A DNA stretch of 64,000 nucleotides, taken from positions 62,001 to 126,000 of the forward strand of contig NZ_VTHK01000021.1 in assembly GCF_009765355.1 (NCBI RefSeq), read 5' to 3'. A program made the position numbers and the translations under genes. This stretch comes from Amycolatopsis anabasis (GTDB lineage: Bacteria > Actinomycetota > Actinomycetes > Mycobacteriales > Pseudonocardiaceae). Positions within the stretch are counted from its first letter, which is position 1. Each line of letters starts with the position of its first letter. This document shows positions 17,631-25,325 of the stretch, in pieces. Below the pieces are notes generated by a model. That model was not told the origin of the DNA, searched no databases, and saw only the letters and a list, made by a program, of their open reading frames with translations.

Positions 17631-19640
17631 ATGCCGTCGCCAATCACCGGTCGCGCCCCGTCCGCCTTCGCTCCCGTGCTGACGCCGCTCCGAATCGGGG
17701 CGGCGACCTTGCGCAACCGCATCGTCGTCACAGCCCACACGACGCACAACATCGACCGCCTCGGGCATCCCACCGACGACGACGTCGCCTATCACGCGGA
17801 GCGGGCCCGCGGCGGGGCCGCGATGATCACGATGGGGCTCGCCGCGGTGCATCCGTCGTCGCCGACGCCGTACGGGATCTACCGGAACTTCGACGACCGC
17901 ATCCGCCCGCGGTACGAAGCCCTGGCCGCCGCGGTCCACGAGAACGGCGGTCTCGTCCTGGCCCAGCTGGGGCACATGGGCGCGCGCACCGACGGCGGGA
18001 CCGGCCCGGCCTGGTCGGCGTCCCAGGTCTCCCATCACTCGTGGGGCAGCATGCCGCACGCGATGAGCGCCGCCGAGATCCGGACGATCGTGGACGCCTT
18101 CAAGAGCGCGGCAGGCCGGGCGATGGCTTCCGGGTTCGACGGCGTCGAGATCTCGGCCGGGCACGGACTTCTGCTCAACCAGTTCCTCTCGCCCCTGACC
18201 AACCAGCGCGACGACGCCTACGGGCGCGACGACGACGGACGTTTCCGCTTCTGCCGGGAGGTGCTCGAGGCCGTGCGCGAGGCCGTCCCGCGCGGCCTGG
18301 TGGCGGTCCGGGTCAACGGGTCGGACGAGGCGCCCGGTTCGCTGACCCAGCGGATGTGGCTGGACATCGACCAGCGCATCGCCGAGACGGGACTCGCCGA
18401 CCTGCTGAACGTCTCGGCGAACTTCGGCGGCTCGGTCGTCCCCACGATGGCCGCGCCCCGCGGGTGCTACCTGCCCTACGCCCGGGCGGTCCGCGCAGCC
18501 GTCGATCTGCCGGTGTGCGGGGTCGGCCGCATCACAGATCCGGCAATGGCCGCTCAAGCGGTGGCGGACGGCGACGCCGACCTCGTCGGAATGACCAGGG
18601 CGCACATCGCCGACCCCGCCCTCGTCCGGAAGATCCTCGAAGGACGGACTGACGAGATCAGGCCGTGCATCGGATGCGTCCAGATGTGCCTCGGAGAACT
18701 GGAACGCCACCGCAACGTCAAATGCGTGTACAACGCGGTCACCGGACGCGAACGGGTCGCGCGCGACCTGGACACCCGCCCCAGCGACGCTCCCCGCCGC
18801 GTCGTGGTGGTCGGCGGCGGACCGGCGGGTCTCGAAGCGGCGCGGGTCAGCGCGCTGCGCGGACACGACGTGACCTTGCTCGACGAACGCGCCGAGCTGG
18901 GCGGGGCCGTCCGCGTGGCCGCGCGGACCGACGGCAGGGAGGGCCTGGTCGACGCGGTCGACTGGCTGGGCAACGAGGTTCGGAGGCTCGGCGTCGACGT
19001 GCGCCTTCGCCAGATGGCGGACGCGCGGGCCGTGCTGAAGTTCGAGCCGTCGGTCGTCGTGCTCGCGACGGGTGCGTCCGAGGCGACGCCGCCGTGGGCC
19101 GGCGAGGACGACCCTCGGGTTCTCGGGGCCGCGGACGTCGTCGCCGGTCGTCCGCGACTCGCCGGGACGGTGGTCGTCGTCGACGACTCCGATCGCACCG
19201 AGGGAATGTCCGCCGCGCTCGCGGCTGCCGGGCAGGGGTGTCAGGTTCAGCTCCTGACCGCGCGGCCCGGGCCGGGCGAGCTGGTCGAGCCGGAGGTCCG
19301 GCACGACCTTCTCGTCCGGCTGCGCGACGCCGGCGTGTCCATCAGGCCGTCGCTCCGCGCCGTGCGGTGGGACCCGGCGGCGGGCCAGCTGCTCTGCCGT
19401 GATGCGGAACTGACGACCATGACGTTCAACCAGCGCGGTGACGCCGCCGCTGCCCGCGTGGCGCAGGAGACTCTCGCCGTCCCAGCGGACCACGTGGTCC
19501 ACACCTGGACAGAACCGCGAGCAGAACTCCTGGACGAGCTGGCGGCCCAGGTCGACGTCCGCGTCGTCGGCGACGTGCTGCATCCCCACCGCATCGAGGG
19601 AGCGGTCCATGGCGCGTTCGATCTTGCCGTGACCCTGTAG
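17631..19640 (+). CDS. OYE-family Fe-S flavoenzyme, 2,4-dienoyl-CoA reductase-like ene reductase
   Basis: A 670-residue, two-part flavoenzyme. Residues 1-~330 form the FMN barrel of old yellow enzymes, with 'LAQLGHMGART' and 'FDGVEISAGHGLLLNQFLSP'. The 4Fe-4S motif C346-x2-C349-x3-C353-x11-C365 follows, then an FAD/NAD(P) domain starting with VVVVGGGPAGLEAA near residue 390. Members reduce activated C=C bonds or demethylate amines (trimethylamine/dimethylamine dehydrogenases share this architecture), and both activities would fit the regulon. ATG 17631 follows an AGGAG site at a good distance. It is a single-gene unit under its own operator. The product could be the enone reductase feeding the Baeyer-Villiger step (inference). 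Confidence 0.85.
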   Translation: MPSPITGRAPSAFAPVLTPLRIGAATLRNRIVVTAHTTHNIDRLGHPTDDDVAYHAERARGGAAMITMGLAAVHPSSPTPYGIYRNFDDRIRPRYEALAAAVHENGGLVLAQLGHMGARTDGGTGPAWSASQVSHHSWGSMPHAMSAAEIRTIVDAFKSAAGRAMASGFDGVEISAGHGLLLNQFLSPLTNQRDDAYGRDDDGRFRFCREVLEAVREAVPRGLVAVRVNGSDEAPGSLTQRMWLDIDQRIAETGLADLLNVSANFGGSVVPTMAAPRGCYLPYARAVRAAVDLPVCGVGRITDPAMAAQAVADGDADLVGMTRAHIADPALVRKILEGRTDEIRPCIGCVQMCLGELERHRNVKCVYNAVTGRERVARDLDTRPSDAPRRVVVVGGGPAGLEAARVSALRGHDVTLLDERAELGGAVRVAARTDGREGLVDAVDWLGNEVRRLGVDVRLRQMADARAVLKFEPSVVVLATGASEATPPWAGEDDPRVLGAADVVAGRPRLAGTVVVVDDSDRTEGMSAALAAAGQGCQVQLLTARPGPGELVEPEVRHDLLVRLRDAGVSIRPSLRAVRWDPAAGQLLCRDAELTTMTFNQRGDAAAARVAQETLAVPADHVVHTWTEPRAELLDELAAQVDVRVVGDVLHPHRIEGAVHGAFDLAVTL

Positions 19641-19959
19641 TCCGCTGCCGCGGTGGCGCACAAGGCGCTCGTCCGTCCCGGGCGAAACGTCCACGAGGAG
19701 CCGGGAGGTCGGTCTGGTGTGGCCGGAGCATGGTGCCGGTCGCTGCCTCGCGCATCGGCCACGGTGCACTTCGTCGTCCAAACAGGAGACCTGGCGCTCC
19801 GCGGTGGTGCACCGTGCACCGGCACTGCGCGGATCGCGGGGCGCTGTGCCGTAGAAGTACACCCCTGCGTCGGCGCACCGTAGAGACGCGGATCACACGA
19901 CGCAGCGAAGTCGCTGTCGCGGCTTCCGAGTCGGCGTCGCCTATTTCAAGGAGTGCACA
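19641..19959 (+). promoter_or_regulatory. Promoter region of the PhyH-type gene
   Basis: About 320 bases without a gene. It holds the perfect operator at 19806-19820, TGCCGTAG at 19847-19854, an isolated GGTGCAC half-site at 19763-19769, and the AAGGAG ribosome site at 19948. Confidence 0.55.
19806..19820. promoter_or_regulatory. Palindromic operator, catabolic regulon site 5
   Basis: GGTGCA-CCG-TGCACC, a perfect inverted repeat. TGCCGTAG begins 27 bases after it, at the same position relative to the palindrome as at the MFS and OYE promoters. Confidence 0.75.
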
Positions 19960-20823
19960 TTGTCGACGACAGAAATTGCCAAATTGCGTAGCGTCCCCCG
20001 CTCGGCGCCTGTGGAAGAGATCCTCTCGGTGTTCCGCGAAGACGGCGGAGTCATCATCAAAGGGCTGCTCAACCCCGAGCAGGTCGATCGCTTCAACGGG
20101 GAGATCGAATCGGACCTCCAGGCGCTGGCTCCCGGGTCCAGGCACGAGGACGAACTGGTCGCGGAGTTCCACGGAAGGAACACGAAGCGGCTCACCAACC
20201 TGGTGACCCGCAGTGACACGTTCGCACGCGAGGTGGTCGACCACGACCTCGTGCACGCCTTGGCGGACGCCGTCTTCCTGGAGGAGTCGGGCACCTACTG
20301 GCTCACGACCGCGCAGGTGATCGAAATCGGTCCCGGAAACACCGCGCAGATGCTGCACCGCGATCTCGAGAACTGGTTCCCGTTCGTCGGCATGGGACCG
20401 TCGGGGCCCGAGGTCATCATCAACTTCCTCATCGCTCTCACCGACTTCACCGACAGCAACGGCGCCACCCGGGTCATCCCGGGGAGCCACCGGTGGCCGG
20501 ACTTCGAGGACCGCGGGACACCCGAGCAGACCGTCCCCGCCGAGATGGAGCCCGGCGACGCCCTGTTCTTCAGCGGCAAGACGGCCCACGGCGGCGGCGC
20601 CAACCGGACAACCGACGAGTACCGCCGAGCGCTGAGCTTCGCGCTCAATCCCGGCTACCTCGTCGGCGAGGAGGCGCATCCGTTCCTGATCGACCGCGAG
20701 CGTGCCGCATCGCTCTCGCCGCGGGTGCAAAGCCTCATCGGCTTCCGGTCGCAGTACCCGACCGGCTCGCCCGGACTGTGGCAGGTGGACTACAGCGAAC
20801 TCGCCGACTACCTCGGCCTGTGA
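19960..20823 (+). CDS. Phytanoyl-CoA dioxygenase (PhyH) family oxygenase
   Basis: A 287-residue Fe(II)/2-oxoglutarate oxygenase. The iron-binding facial triad is visible as His133-x-Asp135 (MLHRD) and His210 (GKTAHGGG), and the Arg pair at 222-223 is placed to hold 2-oxoglutarate. It should hydroxylate a C-H bond using O2 and 2-oxoglutarate. The start is a TTG at 19960, supported by AAGGAG six bases upstream; no ATG or GTG gives a comparable ribosome site. It is a single-gene unit with its own operator and terminator. The substrate is unknown, but it is probably the entry compound or a ring intermediate of the pathway. Confidence 0.85.
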   Translation: MSTTEIAKLRSVPRSAPVEEILSVFREDGGVIIKGLLNPEQVDRFNGEIESDLQALAPGSRHEDELVAEFHGRNTKRLTNLVTRSDTFAREVVDHDLVHALADAVFLEESGTYWLTTAQVIEIGPGNTAQMLHRDLENWFPFVGMGPSGPEVIINFLIALTDFTDSNGATRVIPGSHRWPDFEDRGTPEQTVPAEMEPGDALFFSGKTAHGGGANRTTDEYRRALSFALNPGYLVGEEAHPFLIDRERAASLSPRVQSLIGFRSQYPTGSPGLWQVDYSELADYLGL

Positions 20824-20828
20824 GCGCA

Positions 20829-20873
20829 CGCCCGGCGGGAAGCGGACGGTTCCCGACGTGGTCCCGCCGGGCG
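20829..20873 (+). terminator. Hairpin terminator after the PhyH-type gene
   Basis: Perfect 12-base arms CGCCCGGCGGGA (20829-20840) and TCCCGCCGGGCG (20862-20873) separated by 21 bases, directly after the stop codon. Confidence 0.7.
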
Positions 20874-20933
20874 AACCCCGCCGAAAACGACGCCGACGCC
20901 CGCCGAACGTCCGGGAACGGCCGGCCGACGGTC

Positions 20934-20939
20934 TATGCT
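20934..20939 (+). promoter_or_regulatory. Probable -10 element, leaderless regulator message
   Basis: TATGCT ends 9 bases before ATG 20949 with no ribosome site between, matching the layout of paralogue A (TACGCT, 8 bases). Confidence 0.45.
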
Positions 20940-20948
20940 GACGACGCC

Positions 20949-22187
20949 ATGAACGAGTTGTGGCCACCGCCGTCCTCCCGGGTGAGCGAACTGATCCGTG
21001 ATCTCGCGGAGCAGCTCCTCCCGGTGCGCGACGACGTGATCGACAAACTCTGGGCGGCATCGCTGAGCGGCGCTCGCCAGCACGAGTACGTGGACGATCC
21101 GGTGCTGGCCCAAGCGGACCGGCGGCTCAACGCCTCGGGCCTCACGCAATGGCTCATGTCCAACTTCCAGTCCCCGGGCCGCCGGGTTCCGCCCGCCAAA
21201 GACACCGAAATGCTCATCTATGCCCGGGACCTTGTCCTGCGCGGGCTGGACGCGGACGAATTGGAAGGATGGCGAGCCTCGCAGCGCGCCGCGTGGGAAA
21301 TCTGGCTTGACGCTTGCTTCGCCGCGACGTCGGATCCCGCGGAGCTCCGCGAACTGGTCGAAATCTCAGCGACGTCGCTCACGCAGTACGTCGACGACTC
21401 CATTGCCGCCGTTCTCACCTACGCCGACGAGGTCCGGGCAGAACTCGCATCAGGAATGCAGGCGGAGCGGCACTCCACAGTCCAGCTTCTCATCGAAGGC
21501 GCTCCGCTGGACCGCGCCCGGGCCGAAGCTCAGCTGGGCTACGCCCTTACCGGACCACATGTAGCGGCCATCGCCTGGACGGACGCGAACGACGACGCGC
21601 ACCACCTGGAGCGGGCCGCGGAGTACGTCATGAGGGTCGCGGGCGCCACGCGCCGTCTGACCCTGGTTGCCAGCACCGCCGCGCTCTGGTTGTGGCTCCC
21701 GGTCCCGGAAGTTCCCGCCGTCGCTCCAATCCTCGACGTTCTCAAGGGCCTGCCCGGAGTGCGTGTCGCATTGGGCAGGCCGCAGGCCGACGTCACCGGG
21801 TTCCGTTCGAGCCACCTCGACGCCGCCGCCGCTCAGCGGCTCCTCGCGCGAGTGCGGTCGCCACGCCGGGTCGTGCGTTACGAAGACGTCCACCTGCTCG
21901 ATCTCCTCACGACCGATACCGCGCAGGCCGACCGGTTCGTGTCTGCGACGCTGGGCGAACTGGCCGCCGCGGACGCCTCCCTCCGGCACGCGCTGCGGAC
22001 CTACGTCGACGAGGGATTCAACGTCTCGAACACGGCCGACCGGCTCTTCGCGCACCGCAACACGATCGACCGCAGGCTCGTCCGAGCCAAGGCGCTGCTG
22101 CCGCGCCCCCTCTCCGACGACGCCGCCAGCGTCGCGACGGCGCTCCGGCTCGTCGAACTCCGCGAGGACCACCCGGCCGTCGAGTAG
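20949..22187 (+). CDS. PucR-type transcriptional regulator, paralogue B
   Basis: A 412-residue regulator, the same length as and clearly paralogous to the one at 14138-15376. Its C-terminal PucR helix-turn-helix reads 'DEGFNVSNTADRLFAHRNTIDRR'. The recognition segments of the two differ at only a few positions, so they probably bind the same or similar operators, while the middle sensing part is more divergent. ATG 20949 is chosen over upstream in-frame codons because those lie in the PhyH gene and terminator. A tight terminator at 22188 follows, then the next operator. Confidence 0.85.
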   Translation: MNELWPPPSSRVSELIRDLAEQLLPVRDDVIDKLWAASLSGARQHEYVDDPVLAQADRRLNASGLTQWLMSNFQSPGRRVPPAKDTEMLIYARDLVLRGLDADELEGWRASQRAAWEIWLDACFAATSDPAELRELVEISATSLTQYVDDSIAAVLTYADEVRAELASGMQAERHSTVQLLIEGAPLDRARAEAQLGYALTGPHVAAIAWTDANDDAHHLERAAEYVMRVAGATRRLTLVASTAALWLWLPVPEVPAVAPILDVLKGLPGVRVALGRPQADVTGFRSSHLDAAAAQRLLARVRSPRRVVRYEDVHLLDLLTTDTAQADRFVSATLGELAAADASLRHALRTYVDEGFNVSNTADRLFAHRNTIDRRLVRAKALLPRPLSDDAASVATALRLVELREDHPAVE

Positions 22188-22214
22188 GCCGATTCCGGCA
22201 GTGCCGGAATCGGC
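22188..22214 (+). terminator. Hairpin terminator after regulator B
   Basis: Thirteen-base arms GCCGATTCCGGCA and TGCCGGAATCGGC flank one central base, directly after the stop codon and only 12 bases before the next operator. Confidence 0.7.
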
Positions 22215-22225
22215 AGCCGGCCAGT

Positions 22226-22240
22226 GGTGCATCATGCACC
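22226..22240. promoter_or_regulatory. Palindromic operator, catabolic regulon site 6
   Basis: GGTGCA-TCA-TGCACC, a perfect inverted repeat before the Baeyer-Villiger/hydrolase pair. A related TGTCTGG element begins 28 bases later, one base off the spacing of the other promoters. Confidence 0.75.
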
Positions 22241-22341
22241 GTCCGGGACGATTTCCTGGGCCAGAAGTGTCTGGAAAGCAATACGGCGGCGACTGCACGA
22301 TAGCTGCTCAGTCCTCACCGACCAGGCAAGGAAGCGCGGTT

Positions 22342-23904
22342 ATGAAGAGCACTGAACAGGATGAAGAAGTCGTCGACGTAGCCATCGTCGGCGCCGGCAT
22401 CTCGGGAATCGGCGCCGCGCGATACCTGACCGAGGCATTTCCGGGCAAGACGGTTCTGGTGTTCGAGGGCAGGGAACGCATCGGCGGAACCTGGGACCTG
22501 TTCCGTTACCCCGGCATCCGTTCGGACTCCGATCTCCACACGTACGGCTACGAGTTCAAGCCGTGGCGGCACGAGAGCGCGATCGCCGAAGGCTATCTGA
22601 TCCGCGACTATCTCCAGGAGACCGTCGACGAGTTCGACCTCGGACGGGTGATCCGGCTGCGCCACCAGGTGGTCGCGGCCGACTGGTCGAGCGCCGAGGC
22701 GCGCTGGACGCTCCAGGTCGACGTCACAGCCGACGACGGGACGACCTCGCGCATCGCGGTCAAGGCCCGGTGGGTGATCGGCGCGACCGGCTACTACCGC
22801 TACGACCAGGGCTACACGCCACAGTTCGAAGGTCGCGACGACTTCGCCGGCGACGTCCTGCACCCGCAGCACTGGCCCGAGAACTACGACTACTCCGGGA
22901 AGAAGGTCGTCATCATCGGCAGCGGGGCCACCGCGGTCACGATGACACCGGCCATGACCCTCGGCTCGGGAGCGGCCGCACACGTCACGATGCTGCAGCG
23001 GACTCCCAGCTACGTCATGTCGTTGCCCCGCAAGGACGCGCTCGCGCTGCGGCTGACCCGCGTGCTCGGCGCCGACCGCGGCTACGCGGCGACGCGCCGC
23101 AAGAACATCTGGCTCGACCAAGCGATCGTTCGGTCGGTGCGCGCCTTCCCCCGCGCCGGCCGCGCACTCATCCGGTACTACACCCGCAAGGCGCTGCCCC
23201 AGGGTTTCGACGTCGACACGCACTTCAACCCGCCGTACAACCCGTGGGACCAGCGCTTGTGCGTGACCCCGGACAACGAATTCTTCGAGGCGATCAGCGA
23301 CGGCCGCGCTTCCGTCGTGACCGACCGGATTGTGCGGTTCACCCCGAAAGGCATCCTCCTGGAGTCCGGCCAGGAACTCGAGGCCGACGTCATCGTGACG
23401 GCGACGGGATTCAACCTGCGCTTCTTCGGCGGAATTCCGCTGACGGTCGACGGCGAGCAGGTGTCACTTGCCGATTCCGTGACATACCGGGGAGTTCTCT
23501 TCTCCGGCATCCCGAACTGGGCCGTGCTGCTGGGCTACACGAAGCAGTCGTGGACCTTGCGGATCGGGTTACTCTGCCGTTACCTCCGCGATCTCATGCG
23601 GCATATGGACGAGCAAGGCCACGACGTCGTCGTGCCGGAATTCCCCGCCGGGCTCCGCACCGAGCACCTGCTCGACCTCTCGTCGAACTACGTGCTGCGC
23701 TCCCAGGACGAGTTCCCGCGCCAGGGCACGAAATGGCCCTGGCGCATGCTGACCGCCTTCAGGCTGGACACGAAGGCGCTCAAGGGGAAACTGTTCGACG
23801 AAGGACTGCGCTTCACGAACTCCGCCGCACGCGTGCCGAGTCCGCCGCACAGCCCGAACGGACAGCAGCGGACCGACGCGGACCGCTCGGTCGGAGCGCA
23901 GTAA
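22342..23904 (+). CDS. Baeyer-Villiger monooxygenase, EthA-like
   Basis: A 520-residue class B flavin monooxygenase. The FAD motif GAGISG is at residues 17-22. The Baeyer-Villiger fingerprint F-x-G-x3-H-x3-W-P reads FAGDVLHPQHWP near residues 168-179. The NADPH motif GSGATAV follows ('KKVVIIGSGATAV'), typical of the EthA subgroup. It inserts oxygen next to a ketone, giving an ester or lactone. ATG 22342 is used; the frame is open further upstream but there overlaps the regulator gene. The stop shares a base with the hydrolase start (TAATG), so the two are coupled and probably act in sequence. Confidence 0.9.
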   Translation: MKSTEQDEEVVDVAIVGAGISGIGAARYLTEAFPGKTVLVFEGRERIGGTWDLFRYPGIRSDSDLHTYGYEFKPWRHESAIAEGYLIRDYLQETVDEFDLGRVIRLRHQVVAADWSSAEARWTLQVDVTADDGTTSRIAVKARWVIGATGYYRYDQGYTPQFEGRDDFAGDVLHPQHWPENYDYSGKKVVIIGSGATAVTMTPAMTLGSGAAAHVTMLQRTPSYVMSLPRKDALALRLTRVLGADRGYAATRRKNIWLDQAIVRSVRAFPRAGRALIRYYTRKALPQGFDVDTHFNPPYNPWDQRLCVTPDNEFFEAISDGRASVVTDRIVRFTPKGILLESGQELEADVIVTATGFNLRFFGGIPLTVDGEQVSLADSVTYRGVLFSGIPNWAVLLGYTKQSWTLRIGLLCRYLRDLMRHMDEQGHDVVVPEFPAGLRTEHLLDLSSNYVLRSQDEFPRQGTKWPWRMLTAFRLDTKALKGKLFDEGLRFTNSAARVPSPPHSPNGQQRTDADRSVGAQ

Positions 23905-24956
23905 TGACCAACCCGACGACGCGATTCACCGTCTCCCAACGGATGCAACGCACACTCGCCATCGGCCTCGGCCGGGTTCCGCACACCCTCCTTCGCCGTA
24001 TTGCCAAGCCACCGGTGAACACCGCAGGCGAGGAAATGGCGCCCGAGATAGCCCTGCTCATGAGCGCGACAGCGAAAGCGGACGACTACAGCGACCTCGC
24101 ACCGGCGGACGCCCGCGCCGCGGTCGAGACCGAATCGATCCTGTTCGCGGAACGCCTCGGCGCGTTCGAGGTCGAGGAAGAGGTCGTCTTGGCCGACGGC
24201 CTGCTCGGCACCCGGTACCGGGCAGGCCGCGAGGCACGCGGCCTGATCCTGTTCTTCCACGGCGGCGGGTTCGTGCTCGGCAGCCGGGCGAGCTACGAGA
24301 CGCCGGCGAAGCTCCTCGCCCTCGAATCGGGCGCCGAGGTGCTGTCCGTCGAATACCGGCTCGCGCCCGAACACCCCTTCCCCGCAGCGCACGAGGACGC
24401 ACTCGCGGCGTGGGAATACGCAGTGGCCCAAGCACCTCAATGGGGCATCGACCCCCGCCGCATCGTGGTGGCCGGCGACAGCGCGGGAGGAAATATCGCC
24501 GCAGTGCTCAGCCAGCACCTGCGCGGCCGGAAGATCGAGCCGCTGCTGCAGGTCCTGATTTACCCCGTCGTCGACGTCTCGACCCGCCGCCCCTCGCACG
24601 ACGAGTTCGAGAGTTCGCCGGCCCTGACGGCGAAACAGCTCGAGTGGTTCACCCATCACTATCTGGCTTCAAAATCCGACCGGTCGGACCCCCGCGTGTC
24701 GCCGCTGCTGGCGGCGGGCCTAGCGGGCGTCGCCCCGGCCGTAATCGTCGTAGCAGGGTTCGACCCGCTGCGCGACGAGGGCGAAGAGTACGCCGCGGCC
24801 CTTCTCCGCGCCGGAGTATCGGCCGAGGTTTTGCGCGAGGGCGGGCTTGTGCACGGATTCATCTCGTTCACCGCCATCAGCAGAACGAGCAAGCTCGCCG
24901 TCGAGCGCATTGCTCGGACCATCGGCAAGGCACTGCAAACAGCCGGGACGTCGTGA
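23904..24956 (+). CDS. Alpha/beta hydrolase, HSL (GDXG) family esterase/lactonase
   Basis: A 350-residue hydrolase of the hormone-sensitive-lipase family. The oxyanion motif HGGGF is near residue 118 and the nucleophile elbow GDSAGG near 191. The catalytic Asp in DPLRDEG and His in HGF lie near the C-terminus. The pairing with a Baeyer-Villiger monooxygenase recalls the ketone-to-lactone-to-hydroxyacid order of cyclic ketone and monoterpene degradation, where lactone hydrolases of this GDXG family occur. Translation is coupled to the monooxygenase through a TAATG overlap. It ends the regulon. Confidence 0.88.
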   Translation: MTNPTTRFTVSQRMQRTLAIGLGRVPHTLLRRIAKPPVNTAGEEMAPEIALLMSATAKADDYSDLAPADARAAVETESILFAERLGAFEVEEEVVLADGLLGTRYRAGREARGLILFFHGGGFVLGSRASYETPAKLLALESGAEVLSVEYRLAPEHPFPAAHEDALAAWEYAVAQAPQWGIDPRRIVVAGDSAGGNIAAVLSQHLRGRKIEPLLQVLIYPVVDVSTRRPSHDEFESSPALTAKQLEWFTHHYLASKSDRSDPRVSPLLAAGLAGVAPAVIVVAGFDPLRDEGEEYAAALLRAGVSAEVLREGGLVHGFISFTAISRTSKLAVERIARTIGKALQTAGTS

Positions 24957-25325
24957 GCGTCGAACCGCACTCACCGGAGCCGGTACCGCCTCCGCCGTCC
25001 GAAACACCACCAGGTGAAACAAGACCAACACGCCGCGGTGAAACCCTACAGGCGAGAGGTCAACCGGCTCCTGCTGCCGACCCGTTCCTATTGCACACGC
25101 GGAAGAGCATCGACCTCAAGTCCTGCTGCGGATCTCCTGCTCGGCTGCCACCGCTTCTTGCCGGGATACACGGATAGAGTCTTGTCACTACGTTCAAGTA
25201 TTTGCGAGGAATTAGCCCGGCATAGCCAGGTCGGCTCGTGAAGGGCAACTTTCCGAGCTGACCTTTGGAAACTGCTCGGCCGCAATGAAAATCGCGGCAC
25301 TCTCCTGTGTGAGACGCTGGGTTCG
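24957..25325. other. Intergenic gap between the catabolic region and the LysM/BTAD gene
   Basis: About 370 bases with lower GC than its surroundings and no coding-like frame. No operator copy or long hairpin was found. It separates convergent genes and may hold their terminators. Confidence 0.4.

Noticed and set aside
17625-19862. 745-codon open frame on the minus strand
   Set aside because: Shadow of the OYE-type gene, which has FMN, Fe-S and FAD motifs on the plus strand.
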